This document shows positions 44,196-52,404 of a stretch of DNA of 64,000 nt, in pieces. Each line of letters starts with the position of its first letter. Position 1 is the first letter of the stretch. The notes beneath the pieces were generated by a model. That model was not told the origin of the DNA and did not search any database. It saw only the letters and a program-made list of their open reading frames with translations. The DNA lies in NCBI GenBank assembly GCA_002438805.1, contig DJQV01000012.1, positions 33,468 to 97,467 on the forward strand, given 5' to 3'. This DNA comes from Bacteroidales bacterium UBA6377. GTDB taxonomy: Bacteria > Bacteroidota > Bacteroidia > Bacteroidales > UBA932. The position numbers and the translations under genes were made by a program.

Positions 44196-44800
44196 TACAC
44201 AACATCATCTTTGATTTCGGTGCGGTCCTGGTGGACTGGAATCCGCATCATCTCTACGACCCGTACTTCAAAGATCCCCGGAAGACGGAGTTTTTCCTTG
44301 AGAACGTTTGCCCTTATGACTGGAACGCCACTGTGGATGCCGGCAGGCCATCACAAGATGCTATGGCAGAAAGAATAGAACTATACCCGGAATGGGAGAA
44401 GGAGATAAAGATGTATTTCGGACAATGGCCCGGAATGATGAACGGGCAGATTCCCGGCATGGAAGCCATCGTCCGGAATCTGAAGGAGCGCGGCTACAGG
44501 CTGTACGGCCTTTCCAACTGGTCCGCCGAGACTTTTCCTCTCATAATCCAGGACACGGAGCGCTATCCTGTATTCGGGTTTCTTGACGGATATGTACTTT
44601 CCGGGGAGGAACATTGCATCAAGCCTGACGAGAAAATCTACCGGATTCTCCTTGACCGCTTCGCCCTGAAGCCTGATGAGAGCCTTTTCATCGATGACAA
44701 CCCGAAGAACATCGAGGCTGCCCGGGCCCTTGGAATCCATGGGCTTGTATTCACCGGTGTGGAGCAGCTGAAGATGGACCTGAAGGCAATTCTGCAATGA
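44192..44800 (+). CDS. HAD-superfamily hydrolase (subfamily IA, YihX-like)
   Basis: A small-molecule phosphatase of 202 aa. Motif I is FDFGAVLVDWN (nucleophilic Asp, with Gly-Ala instead of the second Asp, as in the YihX group), motif II is GLSNWS, motif III the Lys in CIKPDEKIY, motif IV SLFIDDNPKNIEAA. Substrate likely a sugar phosphate or nucleotide. It is coupled to the plug lipoprotein gene by a 4-nt overlap and runs 50 nt into the psd gene on the other strand. Confidence 0.92.
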   Translation: MIHNIIFDFGAVLVDWNPHHLYDPYFKDPRKTEFFLENVCPYDWNATVDAGRPSQDAMAERIELYPEWEKEIKMYFGQWPGMMNGQIPGMEAIVRNLKERGYRLYGLSNWSAETFPLIIQDTERYPVFGFLDGYVLSGEEHCIKPDEKIYRILLDRFALKPDESLFIDDNPKNIEAARALGIHGLVFTGVEQLKMDLKAILQ

Positions 44801-45434
44801 CCGTCTCGCAGGCACGGACATAGTCCCCTACCGAGACTTTAAGTTCCGCCTCAAGTGGGAGGAAGAGGTCGATTCTCGAACCGAACTTAATGATGCCGCA
44901 CTGCTCCCCCGCCTTGACCGTGCTGCACTTGTGGGCATAGCAGACTATACGGCGCGCGAAGCCTCCGGCAATCTGCTTGAAGAAAATCCTCTCCCCTCCC
45001 GGCAGGGTCAGCCCTGTGCAGCTGTGCTCATTCTCCTCGGAGGCCTTGGGCTTGAATGCGAGCAGGTGTTTCCCGGGATAATACTTATAATAGCTCACCT
45101 CCCCGTCGGCAGGCCAGAAGTTGGCATGCACATCGAAGAAGTTCATATAGACAGATACCTGAATGCATTCGCCCTTCATGTATTCTTTTTCGTATGCTTT
45201 ATCGATGATGACGACTTTGCCGTCCGCCACTGAACTGATCACTCTTCCGGATCCGGAGCATTTCCTCTCCGGCACCCGGAAAAAGAAAGTCTGCCAGATA
45301 CAGAACCACAGCAGCAGGGCCAGCAGCGGCCATACAAGGCAACTGATGTGGACGAAAATCAATAGGGCCGCTCCTGCGGCTATGCTGAACCCGTACACAA
45401 GGGCGAGTGTACCTCTGGAGTTACGGTCTATCAT
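44751..45434 (-). CDS. psd: Phosphatidylserine decarboxylase
   Basis: Makes phosphatidylethanolamine from phosphatidylserine. A pyruvoyl enzyme that self-cleaves at Gly-Ser in KFGSRIDLFLP. The 227-residue short form has two N-terminal helices, FFFRVPER, then SSVADGKVV, VSVYMNFFDVHANFWP, as in the Bacteroidetes Psd group. It is last in the ftsH-cdsA-psd operon (4-nt overlap with cdsA). The 3' end overlaps the HAD gene by 50 nt. Confidence 0.93.
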   Translation of the reverse strand: MIDRNSRGTLALVYGFSIAAGAALLIFVHISCLVWPLLALLLWFCIWQTFFFRVPERKCSGSGRVISSVADGKVVIIDKAYEKEYMKGECIQVSVYMNFFDVHANFWPADGEVSYYKYYPGKHLLAFKPKASEENEHSCTGLTLPGGERIFFKQIAGGFARRIVCYAHKCSTVKAGEQCGIIKFGSRIDLFLPLEAELKVSVGDYVRACETVIAELPSGPSSAAPHR

Positions 45435-46261
45435 ATAAGCCCGAACGCGGCCAGATACACCACCCCGAGCGGGATTCCCACCAGACTGCTGTCAAAACGG
45501 TCAAGCATCCCGCCATGTCCCGGAATGCAGTTGCCGGAATCTTTCACTCCGCAGCTGCGCTTCCACTCGGATTCAAAAAGATCCCCGCAGACACCGCCAA
45601 GGCATACGACGATACCGAGCAGTGTACTGTGAATCCAGGTATACGGCAGCCATCCGAGCCTGCACATGACCAGAGAGGCGGCGGCGCTGAAAAAAAGTCC
45701 ACCCCAAAATCCCCACCAGGACTTTTTGGGTGAAATACCTGGAGCCAACTTCCGTGCTCCGGCCTTGCGTCCCATGATGGACCCGATGCAATATGCCCCC
45801 ACATCGGACACCCAGATGATGATGAACAGCGGCAGGAGTTTCCATCCGTCAAATACGGGCCCGTCCATGACCATCAGAGGTGACAGGCATATCGGCAGGG
45901 CAATATAGCCAAGACCGGCATATATGAGTCCGACATCGGAAAAGCCTTCCCTTTCAGGGAAAAAAATACATGACACGGGAATCAGGAGCAGCGGGAACAG
46001 CACCAGCAGCAGAAGATTTGCATCCCAGCCGAAGAACCGTGACGCAGCAGTGAGAATGAATGCTGCGACTGCTGTCAGCATGCCTATCTTCTGCTGCATA
46101 TAATACCTCTGCCCGAGGGTCATGGTGTAGAATTCCCTAAGTGCCACATATAAAATAATGAGGAACAGGGCACCGAAAAGTGTCCTGTCCCAGATCGTGC
46201 CGAAAACCATCACGACCAGAAAAACCAGACCCGCCAGAGTCCTCTTCAAAAGATTATTCAT
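45431..46261 (-). CDS. cdsA: Phosphatidate cytidylyltransferase CdsA
   Basis: Makes CDP-diacylglycerol from phosphatidic acid and CTP in the inner membrane, the common precursor for the Psd and CDP-alcohol transferase branches. The signature is near the C-terminus: GVKDSGNCIPGHGGMLDRFDS, in which K-D-x-G ... P-G-H-G-G-x-x-D-R-x-D binds metal and substrate. About eight helices, 276 aa. ATG 46261 ([11 protein letters not shown]) is chosen; it overlaps the ftsH end by 8 nt. Confidence 0.94.
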   Translation of the reverse strand: MNNLLKRTLAGLVFLVVMVFGTIWDRTLFGALFLIILYVALREFYTMTLGQRYYMQQKIGMLTAVAAFILTAASRFFGWDANLLLLVLFPLLLIPVSCIFFPEREGFSDVGLIYAGLGYIALPICLSPLMVMDGPVFDGWKLLPLFIIIWVSDVGAYCIGSIMGRKAGARKLAPGISPKKSWWGFWGGLFFSAAASLVMCRLGWLPYTWIHSTLLGIVVCLGGVCGDLFESEWKRSCGVKDSGNCIPGHGGMLDRFDSSLVGIPLGVVYLAAFGLI

Positions 46262-48263
46262 CGCCTTTGTCCGGGTCTTTCTTGTCAGTGCCGTTTTCTT
46301 CAGGTTTCTCTTCGCCCTTGAGACGTTCCTCACCATGTGTGCCGGCCTTCGGGCCGAAGAGCTTCTCGATATCATCGGCAGTGATCACCTCTTTCTCGAT
46401 GAGCATCTTGGCGAGCGTTTCCAACTTGTCCCAGTTGTCCTTGAGGATCTTGGTCGTGCGGGCTGTCACTTCGTCCACGAGGGCCTTGGCCTCCGAATCG
46501 ATGGTCTGGGCTGTCTTCTCGCTGTATGGCTTGGTGAGATTGTAACCGCTGTCTCCGCTTGAGTCGTAGAACGAGAGATTCCCGATCTTGTCGCTCATGC
46601 CGTAGTAGGTGACCATGGCATAAGCCATCTTTGTCATCTTCTCGAAGTCGTTGAGGGCGCCGGTGCAAGGTATTCCATTGTTGACGATCTCTTCCGCCAC
46701 GCGTCCGCCGACCAGGCAGCACATCTCATCGAGCATGTCGGACTTGGACATCATGACCTTCTCATCCGGGAGACTCCAGGTCAGTCCGAGCGCCTGCCCG
46801 CGAGGTATTATGGAGACTTTAAGCACAGGGTCGCAGCCCGGAAGGAGCCATCCTGCGACTGCATGGCCCGCCTCGTGATAGGCGGTGAGGCGTTTCTCAT
46901 CCGGGGACATGATGGTCTTCTTCCTCTCGATTCCCCCCACTACCCTGTCTACGGCATCGATGAAGTCAGAGTTGTCCACAGCCTTCTTGCCGTTGCGTGC
47001 GGCAGAAAGGGCGGCCTCGTTGCAGATGTTGGCTATGTCGGCTCCGGAAAAGCCCGGGGTCTGCTTCGCTATGGCTTCAACATCGAAATCAGGGGCGAGC
47101 TTGAGTTTTTTGACATGCACTTCGAAAATGTCTTTCCTCTCATTGAGGTCAGGCAGTGTCACGTGGATCTGGCGGTCGAAGCGTCCGGCCCTGGTGAGGG
47201 CCTTGTCGAGGATGTCGGCCCGGTTGGTTGCTGCAAGCACGATGACCCCGCTGTTGGTATCGAAGCCGTCCATCTCGGTAAGAAGCTGGTTGAGAGTGTT
47301 CTCACGCTCATCGTTGGAGGAGAAGCCCACGTTCTTTCCTCTTGCCCGGCCCACTGCATCGATCTCGTCGATGAACACGATGCACGGAGCTTTCTCTTTA
47401 GCCTGAGCGAAGAGATCCCTCACCCTGCTGGCGCCCACTCCGACGAACATCTCCACGAAGTCGGAGCCGCTTATGCTGAAGAACGGCACATTGGCCTCCC
47501 CTGCAACGGCCTTGGCGAGCAGGGTCTTGCCGGTGCCCGGAGGGCCCACGAGCAGGGCTCCCTTAGGTATCTTGCCTCCGAGGGCTGTGTATTTTGCAGG
47601 ATGCTTGAGGAAATCGACAATCTCCATGACTTCCTCCTTGGCGCCGTACAGGCCGGCCACATCCTTGAATGTCACACTTACCTTATCCTTATCCGTGAGC
47701 TTGCCGGTGGCTTTGCCGACGTTGAACGGGTTCATCCCGCCTCCGGCGCCGCCGCCACCTCCCATCTGACGCGACATAGAACGGAACATCCAAGCGTACA
47801 GAAGCAGAAGCAGGGCTATCGGGAGCACCCATTCGAGGATGCCGCCCCAGATGTCCGTCTCGTTCTCCATATACAATTTGACCTTGGCTTCCGGCTCCAG
47901 TCCGGAGTTGAGCGCGCTGAACTCGGTCTCGGGGTCGAATTTCGTGGAAGTCAGGAAGAAGAACTGGGGGGATTTTTTAGGAAGTTTGCCGTCCGGGAAC
48001 AGATTGGCGTACTTGCCGAGTTTATCAGGGCGGACCGTAACGTCCCCCCTGAAATTGTTCCTTATGAAATGGACTTCGCTGATGTCCCCTTCCCGGGCCA
48101 TCTCCTGCACCTGTGACCACTCTATTTTGCTTGCCGGGGCGGAACTGTTGCTGAGAAGCATCCAGCCGATGCTGGCGAGAAGTATTACATAGAGGATGGT
48201 CGAGAAGTTGATCCTTATCACCCTCTGACCTTTGTTACGCTTATTGTTGGGTTTTTGAGCCAT
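46254..48263 (-). CDS. ftsH: ATP-dependent zinc metalloprotease FtsH
   Basis: Hexameric inner-membrane protease for membrane-protein quality control. Order: TM1 (about 17-36), a periplasmic domain, TM2 (about 143-160), Gly-rich linker, AAA+ domain with GPPGTGKT (240-247) and [10 protein letters not shown] (Walker B), second region of homology, and the zinc site HEAGH (463-467). 669 aa, complete, with a Glu/Lys-rich C-terminal tail (about 645-669) that is longer than usual. ATG 48263 is chosen; the open frame upstream is antisense to birA. First gene of ftsH-cdsA-psd. Confidence 0.97.
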   Translation of the reverse strand: MAQKPNNKRNKGQRVIRINFSTILYVILLASIGWMLLSNSSAPASKIEWSQVQEMAREGDISEVHFIRNNFRGDVTVRPDKLGKYANLFPDGKLPKKSPQFFFLTSTKFDPETEFSALNSGLEPEAKVKLYMENETDIWGGILEWVLPIALLLLLYAWMFRSMSRQMGGGGGAGGGMNPFNVGKATGKLTDKDKVSVTFKDVAGLYGAKEEVMEIVDFLKHPAKYTALGGKIPKGALLVGPPGTGKTLLAKAVAGEANVPFFSISGSDFVEMFVGVGASRVRDLFAQAKEKAPCIVFIDEIDAVGRARGKNVGFSSNDERENTLNQLLTEMDGFDTNSGVIVLAATNRADILDKALTRAGRFDRQIHVTLPDLNERKDIFEVHVKKLKLAPDFDVEAIAKQTPGFSGADIANICNEAALSAARNGKKAVDNSDFIDAVDRVVGGIERKKTIMSPDEKRLTAYHEAGHAVAGWLLPGCDPVLKVSIIPRGQALGLTWSLPDEKVMMSKSDMLDEMCCLVGGRVAEEIVNNGIPCTGALNDFEKMTKMAYAMVTYYGMSDKIGNLSFYDSSGDSGYNLTKPYSEKTAQTIDSEAKALVDEVTARTTKILKDNWDKLETLAKMLIEKEVITADDIEKLFGPKAGTHGEERLKGEEKPEENGTDKKDPDKGDE

Positions 48264-48269
48264 CGTTTT

Positions 48270-48277
48270 TAAATTTG
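48270..48277 (+). promoter_or_regulatory. Promoter -7 element TAAATTTG for birA
   Basis: Perfect TAnnTTTG, 20 nt before ATG 48298, in a 34-nt divergent gap. Confidence 0.6.
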
Positions 48278-48281
48278 CGGA

Positions 48282-48289
48282 CAAAGATA
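48282..48289 (-). promoter_or_regulatory. Promoter -7 element TATCTTTG for ftsH
   Basis: Perfect TAnnTTTG on the minus strand, 18 nt before ATG 48263. It lies 4 nt from the birA element, so the two polymerases would exclude each other. Confidence 0.6.
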
Positions 48290-48297
48290 CAACAAAA

Positions 48298-48921
48298 ATG
48301 AAACCATATCCGGACACAGGAGACATTATATGGCTGCAAACGGCTGATTCTACCAACAAAGAGGTCAGGCGGAGGCTGGAATCGCTTGACAATTTGTCAA
48401 TCGTTGCCGCGGTGGCGCAGACTTCAGGGCGTGGACAGGGTACGCATACCTGGTTTTCCCGTCCCTCGTCAGGACTCACGTTCAGTATGCTCCTGCGCTT
48501 TCCCTCTGAAGGAGCTTTCTCTCTGAATATCAAGGACGTGCTGCTGATCACAGAAATGACGACGCTCGCTCTTAGGGACTATCTGCTGCCGCGTGGCATA
48601 GAGACGCGCATCAAATGGCCTAACGACATCTGGGCCGGAGACAAAAAGATATGCGGTATACTCATTGAAAACATACTGGATGCCGACATGGTAAGCAGCA
48701 GCATAGTGGGCATAGGCCTCAATGTCAATGAGACCTCCTGGCCTGATGAACTTCCGAATCCCGTGTCAATGAGGGAGCTGACAGGCAAGGAATACGGACT
48801 TCGGGAAGAACTTGAGTCTCTAGGCGGGGAGCTCTCAAAAAAATACGCGCTCCTCGGTTCAACCGAAGGGCGCGATAGTCTTGACAGGGAGTTCAAGAAA
48901 AATATGTTCAGGCTTCCCTGA
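48298..48921 (+). CDS. birA: Biotin--[acetyl-CoA-carboxylase] ligase, short form
   Basis: Attaches biotin to the carrier domain of acetyl-CoA carboxylase. The catalytic domain has DSTNKE, the biotinyl-AMP loop SGRGQGTHTWFS, and IKWPNDIWAGDKKICGIL. There is no N-terminal HTH, so it does not act as a repressor, and the C-terminal SH3-like domain seems reduced: 207 aa against about 240-250 for related ligases. The end overlaps rpe by 14 nt tail to tail. Confidence 0.92.
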   Translation: MKPYPDTGDIIWLQTADSTNKEVRRRLESLDNLSIVAAVAQTSGRGQGTHTWFSRPSSGLTFSMLLRFPSEGAFSLNIKDVLLITEMTTLALRDYLLPRGIETRIKWPNDIWAGDKKICGILIENILDADMVSSSIVGIGLNVNETSWPDELPNPVSMRELTGKEYGLREELESLGGELSKKYALLGSTEGRDSLDREFKKNMFRLP

Positions 48922-49558
48922 GGGATTTGATGGCTTCCGCAGGATCAGCAGCGCCGAAGACAGAACTTCCGGCCACCGCCAGATCGACCCCGGCTTCCTT
49001 TACGGCCTTTACAGTGCTGAGATTGATGCCGCCGTCGATCTCAATAAACGCATCGGACTTCCTCTTGACAAGCTCGGACTTGAGCGTCGCCACCCTGTCC
49101 AGGGACTCATAGATGAATTTCTGTCCGCCGAAGCCTGCGAAGACTGACATTATCAGGAAGTAGTCAGCCTTGCCTATGTACGGGAAGAGCTTCTCCACCG
49201 GCACGTCCGGATTGACAGCAACCCCCGCTTTCATGCCCAAGGCCCGTATCTCCTTCAGGAACGAGGATGTCCTGCGCCCGGACGCTTCAAGATGGAAAGA
49301 GCACATCTGTACACCGTCGTCCGCGACTTTTTTGAACCATCTTTCTGGATGGACCACCATGAGATGGACGTCCATCGGCGCCTTGGCGACCTTGGAGATC
49401 TGGTCTATGACAGAGAATCCGAAGGATATGTTCGGCACAAGCGTGCCGTCCATTACATCGAGGTGAATCACATCACCGCAGCGGTTTACAAGATCAATGT
49501 CCTTCTCCAGATGGAGGAAGTCCGCTGCAAGTATTGATGGCGCTATTCTGAATGGCAT
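48908..49558 (-). CDS. rpe: Ribulose-phosphate 3-epimerase
   Basis: Interconverts ribulose 5-phosphate and xylulose 5-phosphate in the pentose phosphate pathway. TIM barrel of 216 aa with PSILAADFLHLEKD, HLDVMDGTLVPNISFG (metal ligands), DVHLMV, FAGFGGQKFI and EIDGGINLSTV. It follows dnaA by 7 nt on the same strand and may be its downstream operon partner. Confidence 0.96.
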   Translation of the reverse strand: MPFRIAPSILAADFLHLEKDIDLVNRCGDVIHLDVMDGTLVPNISFGFSVIDQISKVAKAPMDVHLMVVHPERWFKKVADDGVQMCSFHLEASGRRTSSFLKEIRALGMKAGVAVNPDVPVEKLFPYIGKADYFLIMSVFAGFGGQKFIYESLDRVATLKSELVKRKSDAFIEIDGGINLSTVKAVKEAGVDLAVAGSSVFGAADPAEAIKSLREA

Positions 49559-49565
49559 GTACTTG

Positions 49566-50990
49566 TCAGATTTGTGCAGGTGAAAGGATGTTCTCTATGT
49601 CGTTGACATATTTTTTGAAGGTCTTGTCGGTGCTCATAAGGTCAGAGACGGTAGTGCACGCGTGAAGCACCGTGGCGTGGTCCTTGCCTCCTGTCTCCGC
49701 GCCGATGGTGGCAAGCGAGCAGTTGGAGATCAGGTTGCGGCACAGGTACATGGATATCTGCCTTGCCTGCACGATCTGGCGCTTCCTTGACTTGGAGAGC
49801 AGGTCGTCGCGGGTGATGTTGAAATACTCGCAGACATTTTTCTGCACCTTGTCGATGTTCATGTCCGTCCTGGCCTCTCCGATGAGGTTCTCGGTTATGC
49901 CTGAAGCAAGTTCGATCAGAGACTTGTCCTTCTCGACGAGAGAATGGGCAATCAGTGAGACGAGTATCCCCTCGAGTTCCCTGAAATTAGTCTTGACCTT
50001 TGTCGCGATGAACTCCAGGACATCGTGTGCAATCTCCACCCCTTCCTTGGCGACCCTGGACTCCAGCATCCTCAGGCGTGTGCCGTAGTCGGGATGGGTC
50101 AACTGGACTGAAAGTCCCCATTTGAATCTCGAAAGCAGGCGCTCCTCGAAATTCTGGAGCTCCACCGGTGCCCTGTCGGAGGTGAACAGCAGCTGTTTTC
50201 CGTTCTGGTGCAGGTGATTGAACACGTTGAAGAAAGCGTTCTGGCATCCGGGCCCCATAAGATCCTGGATGTCATCCACGATCAGAACATCGATCCGCAT
50301 ATAATAGGCCAGGAAGTCAGTGATGTTGTTGCGCACGTTGACGGCGACCATGTATTGCGTCTTGAACTCGTGCCCCGTCACATAGAGGACAACCAGATCA
50401 GGGTATTTTTCCTTGATCGCGAGGCCGATCGCGTGCGCAAGATGCGTCTTGCCGAGTCCGGAGCCTCCGAATATGAAGAGCGGATTGAACGGCGTCTTGC
50501 CAGGGGCTGCGGCGATGTTCCTGCCTGCGGTGATGCCCATCTTGTTGCACTCCCCCTCCACGATGCTATCGAAATTGTATGCCGGGTTGAGTCTCGGATT
50601 GATGCTGACTTTATGTATCCCCGGATATACGAAGGGGTTAGGCTTGTCGGAGGGAGGCGTGACTATGTTGACCGGCGGGTTGGAAGGATCGGAAGTCATC
50701 CGTCCGTCGACTTTCATCGAAGGCTGGCCGGAAACCGGACGATACATGTACCTGAGTTTCGCTTCCGGGCCTATCTCCCTGCGGAGAACCCTTTTCAGCA
50801 GGTCAAGGTATGCTCCCTCAAGGTACTCGCGGAAGAAATCGTTGGGCACTTCAAGCGTCAGCGTGCTGTCGACAAGCGAGACGGCGCGGATCGGTCTGAA
50901 CCACGTGTTGAACTGCTGCGGCTCAACATTCTTCTCTATGATCTGAAGACAGTTGCTCCAGACACTTGTATGTCCAATTGTATTCTCCAT
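49566..50990 (-). CDS. dnaA: Chromosomal replication initiator DnaA
   Basis: AAA+ protein that binds DnaA boxes and opens oriC. Domain I (MENTIGHTSVWSNCLQIIEK, NTWFRPI), a linker, domain III with FIFGGSGLGKTHLAHAIG and LIVDDIQDL, and domain IV with the signature GGKDHATVLHACTTV. 474 aa. ATG 50990 is chosen as usual for the family; an upstream ATG at 51038 would add 16 unrelated residues. dnaN and recF are not adjacent, unlike in many other bacteria. Confidence 0.97.
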   Translation of the reverse strand: MENTIGHTSVWSNCLQIIEKNVEPQQFNTWFRPIRAVSLVDSTLTLEVPNDFFREYLEGAYLDLLKRVLRREIGPEAKLRYMYRPVSGQPSMKVDGRMTSDPSNPPVNIVTPPSDKPNPFVYPGIHKVSINPRLNPAYNFDSIVEGECNKMGITAGRNIAAAPGKTPFNPLFIFGGSGLGKTHLAHAIGLAIKEKYPDLVVLYVTGHEFKTQYMVAVNVRNNITDFLAYYMRIDVLIVDDIQDLMGPGCQNAFFNVFNHLHQNGKQLLFTSDRAPVELQNFEERLLSRFKWGLSVQLTHPDYGTRLRMLESRVAKEGVEIAHDVLEFIATKVKTNFRELEGILVSLIAHSLVEKDKSLIELASGITENLIGEARTDMNIDKVQKNVCEYFNITRDDLLSKSRKRQIVQARQISMYLCRNLISNCSLATIGAETGGKDHATVLHACTTVSDLMSTDKTFKKYVNDIENILSPAQI

Positions 50991-51262
50991 TGTCTTTTGC
51001 TGATTTATTACGGAACTCTTGTCCGAATTGCATTGCAAAGATGGGGATAAAAATTTGAAAAAAAATTCCGTGCCCTATTGCGTTTTACCTTTTTTCGACT
51101 TAAATAAAGATTGAAAAACATCTAATCGATTACTCTGTATATGATTGAATATCAGAGGCTTATATTTGTCGAAAAATCGTAACAAGTTGTTTTTGAGCTT
51201 GCGCTAAAATAGAATAATTCTAATTAGGCGGAAGTTCTTATAGGGCGGAAAATCAGGACATT
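50991..51262. other. AT-rich 272-nt region upstream of dnaA with several palindromes
   Basis: No gene is visible. The segment is far more AT-rich than its surroundings and has the palindromes TAATCGATTA (51123-51132) and TAGAATAATTCTA (51210-51222), plus an inverted repeat TTTTTCGAC (51091-51099) / GTCGAAAAA (51168-51176). A dnaA -7-like CATCTTTG reads on the minus strand near 51037. I found no TTATCCACA-type DnaA box, so it is either the dnaA control region or an unusual origin. Confidence 0.45.
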
Positions 51263-52354
51263 CTATTTTCTTATGCCATCTGGAGCGCCCTGTATCCGTG
51301 CCACGAAAGCGTCCGGATATTTTTTGCGTACTTTTTCGAGTTCCGCTGATACGGCGGCCCTGTCGTTGCCTGTGCAGATGTAGTATTTGTAGAGGCTGCC
51401 GCTTTTTATGTATAGTGGTTCGCAGCCCAGGAAATCATGGTCGGATTTCTTCACCGGGGCCTTGGTGGCGAATATCTGTATGCCCCAAAGTGGCTCCTGC
51501 GGGGTATCTGCTTTCCCCTCTGTCTCCGCCGATGTGCCGGGGGGCGTGCCGCCATGGTGGCTCATGCTGGCGTCGTAGCTTTTTTTGTACTCCCTGAACG
51601 CTTCCAGCAGGCACTGTGCCAGCTTTTGTCTGTTCTCCTGCTTCCTGATGACTGCGAGGTCGGCGGCGTTGGAGATGAACCCGAGTTCCACGAGCACAGC
51701 CGGCATTGCCGTTTTCCAAAGCACATAGAACGGGTCCTGGGACACTCCCCTGTCGTTGCGCAGGGGGCCGCGGCGTAGCCTGGTGTCTGCGGTCTGGGCG
51801 AACTTCATGCTCTGCTCCAGATGCGAGTTCTGCATCAGCACCATGAATATGTAGGATTCCGGGTCGGCGGGGTCGAACCCCTGGTATTTGGTGCTGTAGT
51901 CGTCTTCGAGCAGGATGACTGAATTCTCGCGGCGGCATACTTCCATGTTGCCGGCGAAAAGGTCCCTGTTCTTGTTGGATGACTGGCCGAGCACGTGCAC
52001 CGAAAACCCGTTGGGGGATTTGCGCTCCGCGGCGTTGATGTGGATGGATATGAAAAGGTCCGCCCCGGCGTTGTTGGCCTTTATCGCCCTGTCGTCCAAG
52101 GTTATGTATTCGTCCCGGTCCCGGGTCAGGATGACCTTGACATCGGGAAATGATTCCCGTATGAGGGCGGCGAGCCTGCGGGAGATGTCAAGCGTGAGGG
52201 TTTTTTCGTAAGTCCTGCCGTCTGCGCTTATGCAGCCTGCATCTTTTCCGCCGTGTCCGGCATCTATCACGACGGTGGACAGCCCCAGGCCGTCCGCCGC
52301 CATCTCCGCGCAGAGCACAAGTGCGAGAAGGAGTATGCAGATTGTGCGTTTCAA
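51263..52354 (-). CDS. N-acetylmuramoyl-L-alanine amidase with C-terminal SPOR-like region
   Basis: Zinc amidase that cuts the stem peptide from glycan in the periplasm, needed for daughter-cell separation. Signal peptide, then Amidase_3 domain with VVIDAGHGGKD (His34), Glu50 in RTYEKTL, SIHINAAE (His105) and the catalytic Glu in PAVLVELGFISN. The C-terminal part (about 280-360) has WGIQIFATK and LYKYYICTGNDRA, like a SPOR septum-targeting repeat. 363 aa. The start is TTG: there is an in-frame stop a few codons upstream and no ATG before the signal peptide. Confidence 0.93.
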   Translation of the reverse strand: MKRTICILLLALVLCAEMAADGLGLSTVVIDAGHGGKDAGCISADGRTYEKTLTLDISRRLAALIRESFPDVKVILTRDRDEYITLDDRAIKANNAGADLFISIHINAAERKSPNGFSVHVLGQSSNKNRDLFAGNMEVCRRENSVILLEDDYSTKYQGFDPADPESYIFMVLMQNSHLEQSMKFAQTADTRLRRGPLRNDRGVSQDPFYVLWKTAMPAVLVELGFISNAADLAVIRKQENRQKLAQCLLEAFREYKKSYDASMSHHGGTPPGTSAETEGKADTPQEPLWGIQIFATKAPVKKSDHDFLGCEPLYIKSGSLYKYYICTGNDRAAVSAELEKVRKKYPDAFVARIQGAPDGIRK

Positions 52355-52364
52355 ATAAATGTAC

Positions 52365-52372
52365 TAATTTTG
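52365..52372 (+). promoter_or_regulatory. Promoter -7 element TAATTTTG for lptD
   Basis: Perfect TAnnTTTG, 32 nt before the TTG start at 52405. Confidence 0.55.
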
Positions 52373-52380
52373 CAGGTTAG

Positions 52381-52388
52381 CAAATATA
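52381..52388 (-). promoter_or_regulatory. Promoter -7 element TATATTTG for the amidase gene
   Basis: Perfect TAnnTTTG on the minus strand, 26 nt before TTG 52354. It lies downstream of the lptD element, so the two promoters overlap and fire through one another. Confidence 0.6.
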
Positions 52389-52404
52389 CGAATTTTTCTT
52401 TCAT

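Noticed and set aside
46863..48116. Long plus-strand open frame opposite ftsH, and similar frames opposite potD (23352-24614), the nucleoside permease (22129-23172), gcvT (39020-40183), lptD (52417-53478) and mnmE (62400-63479)
   Set aside because: They mirror strongly coded genes with clear families, have no promoter or start context, and their protein sequences have the skewed composition of antisense frames in GC-rich DNA.
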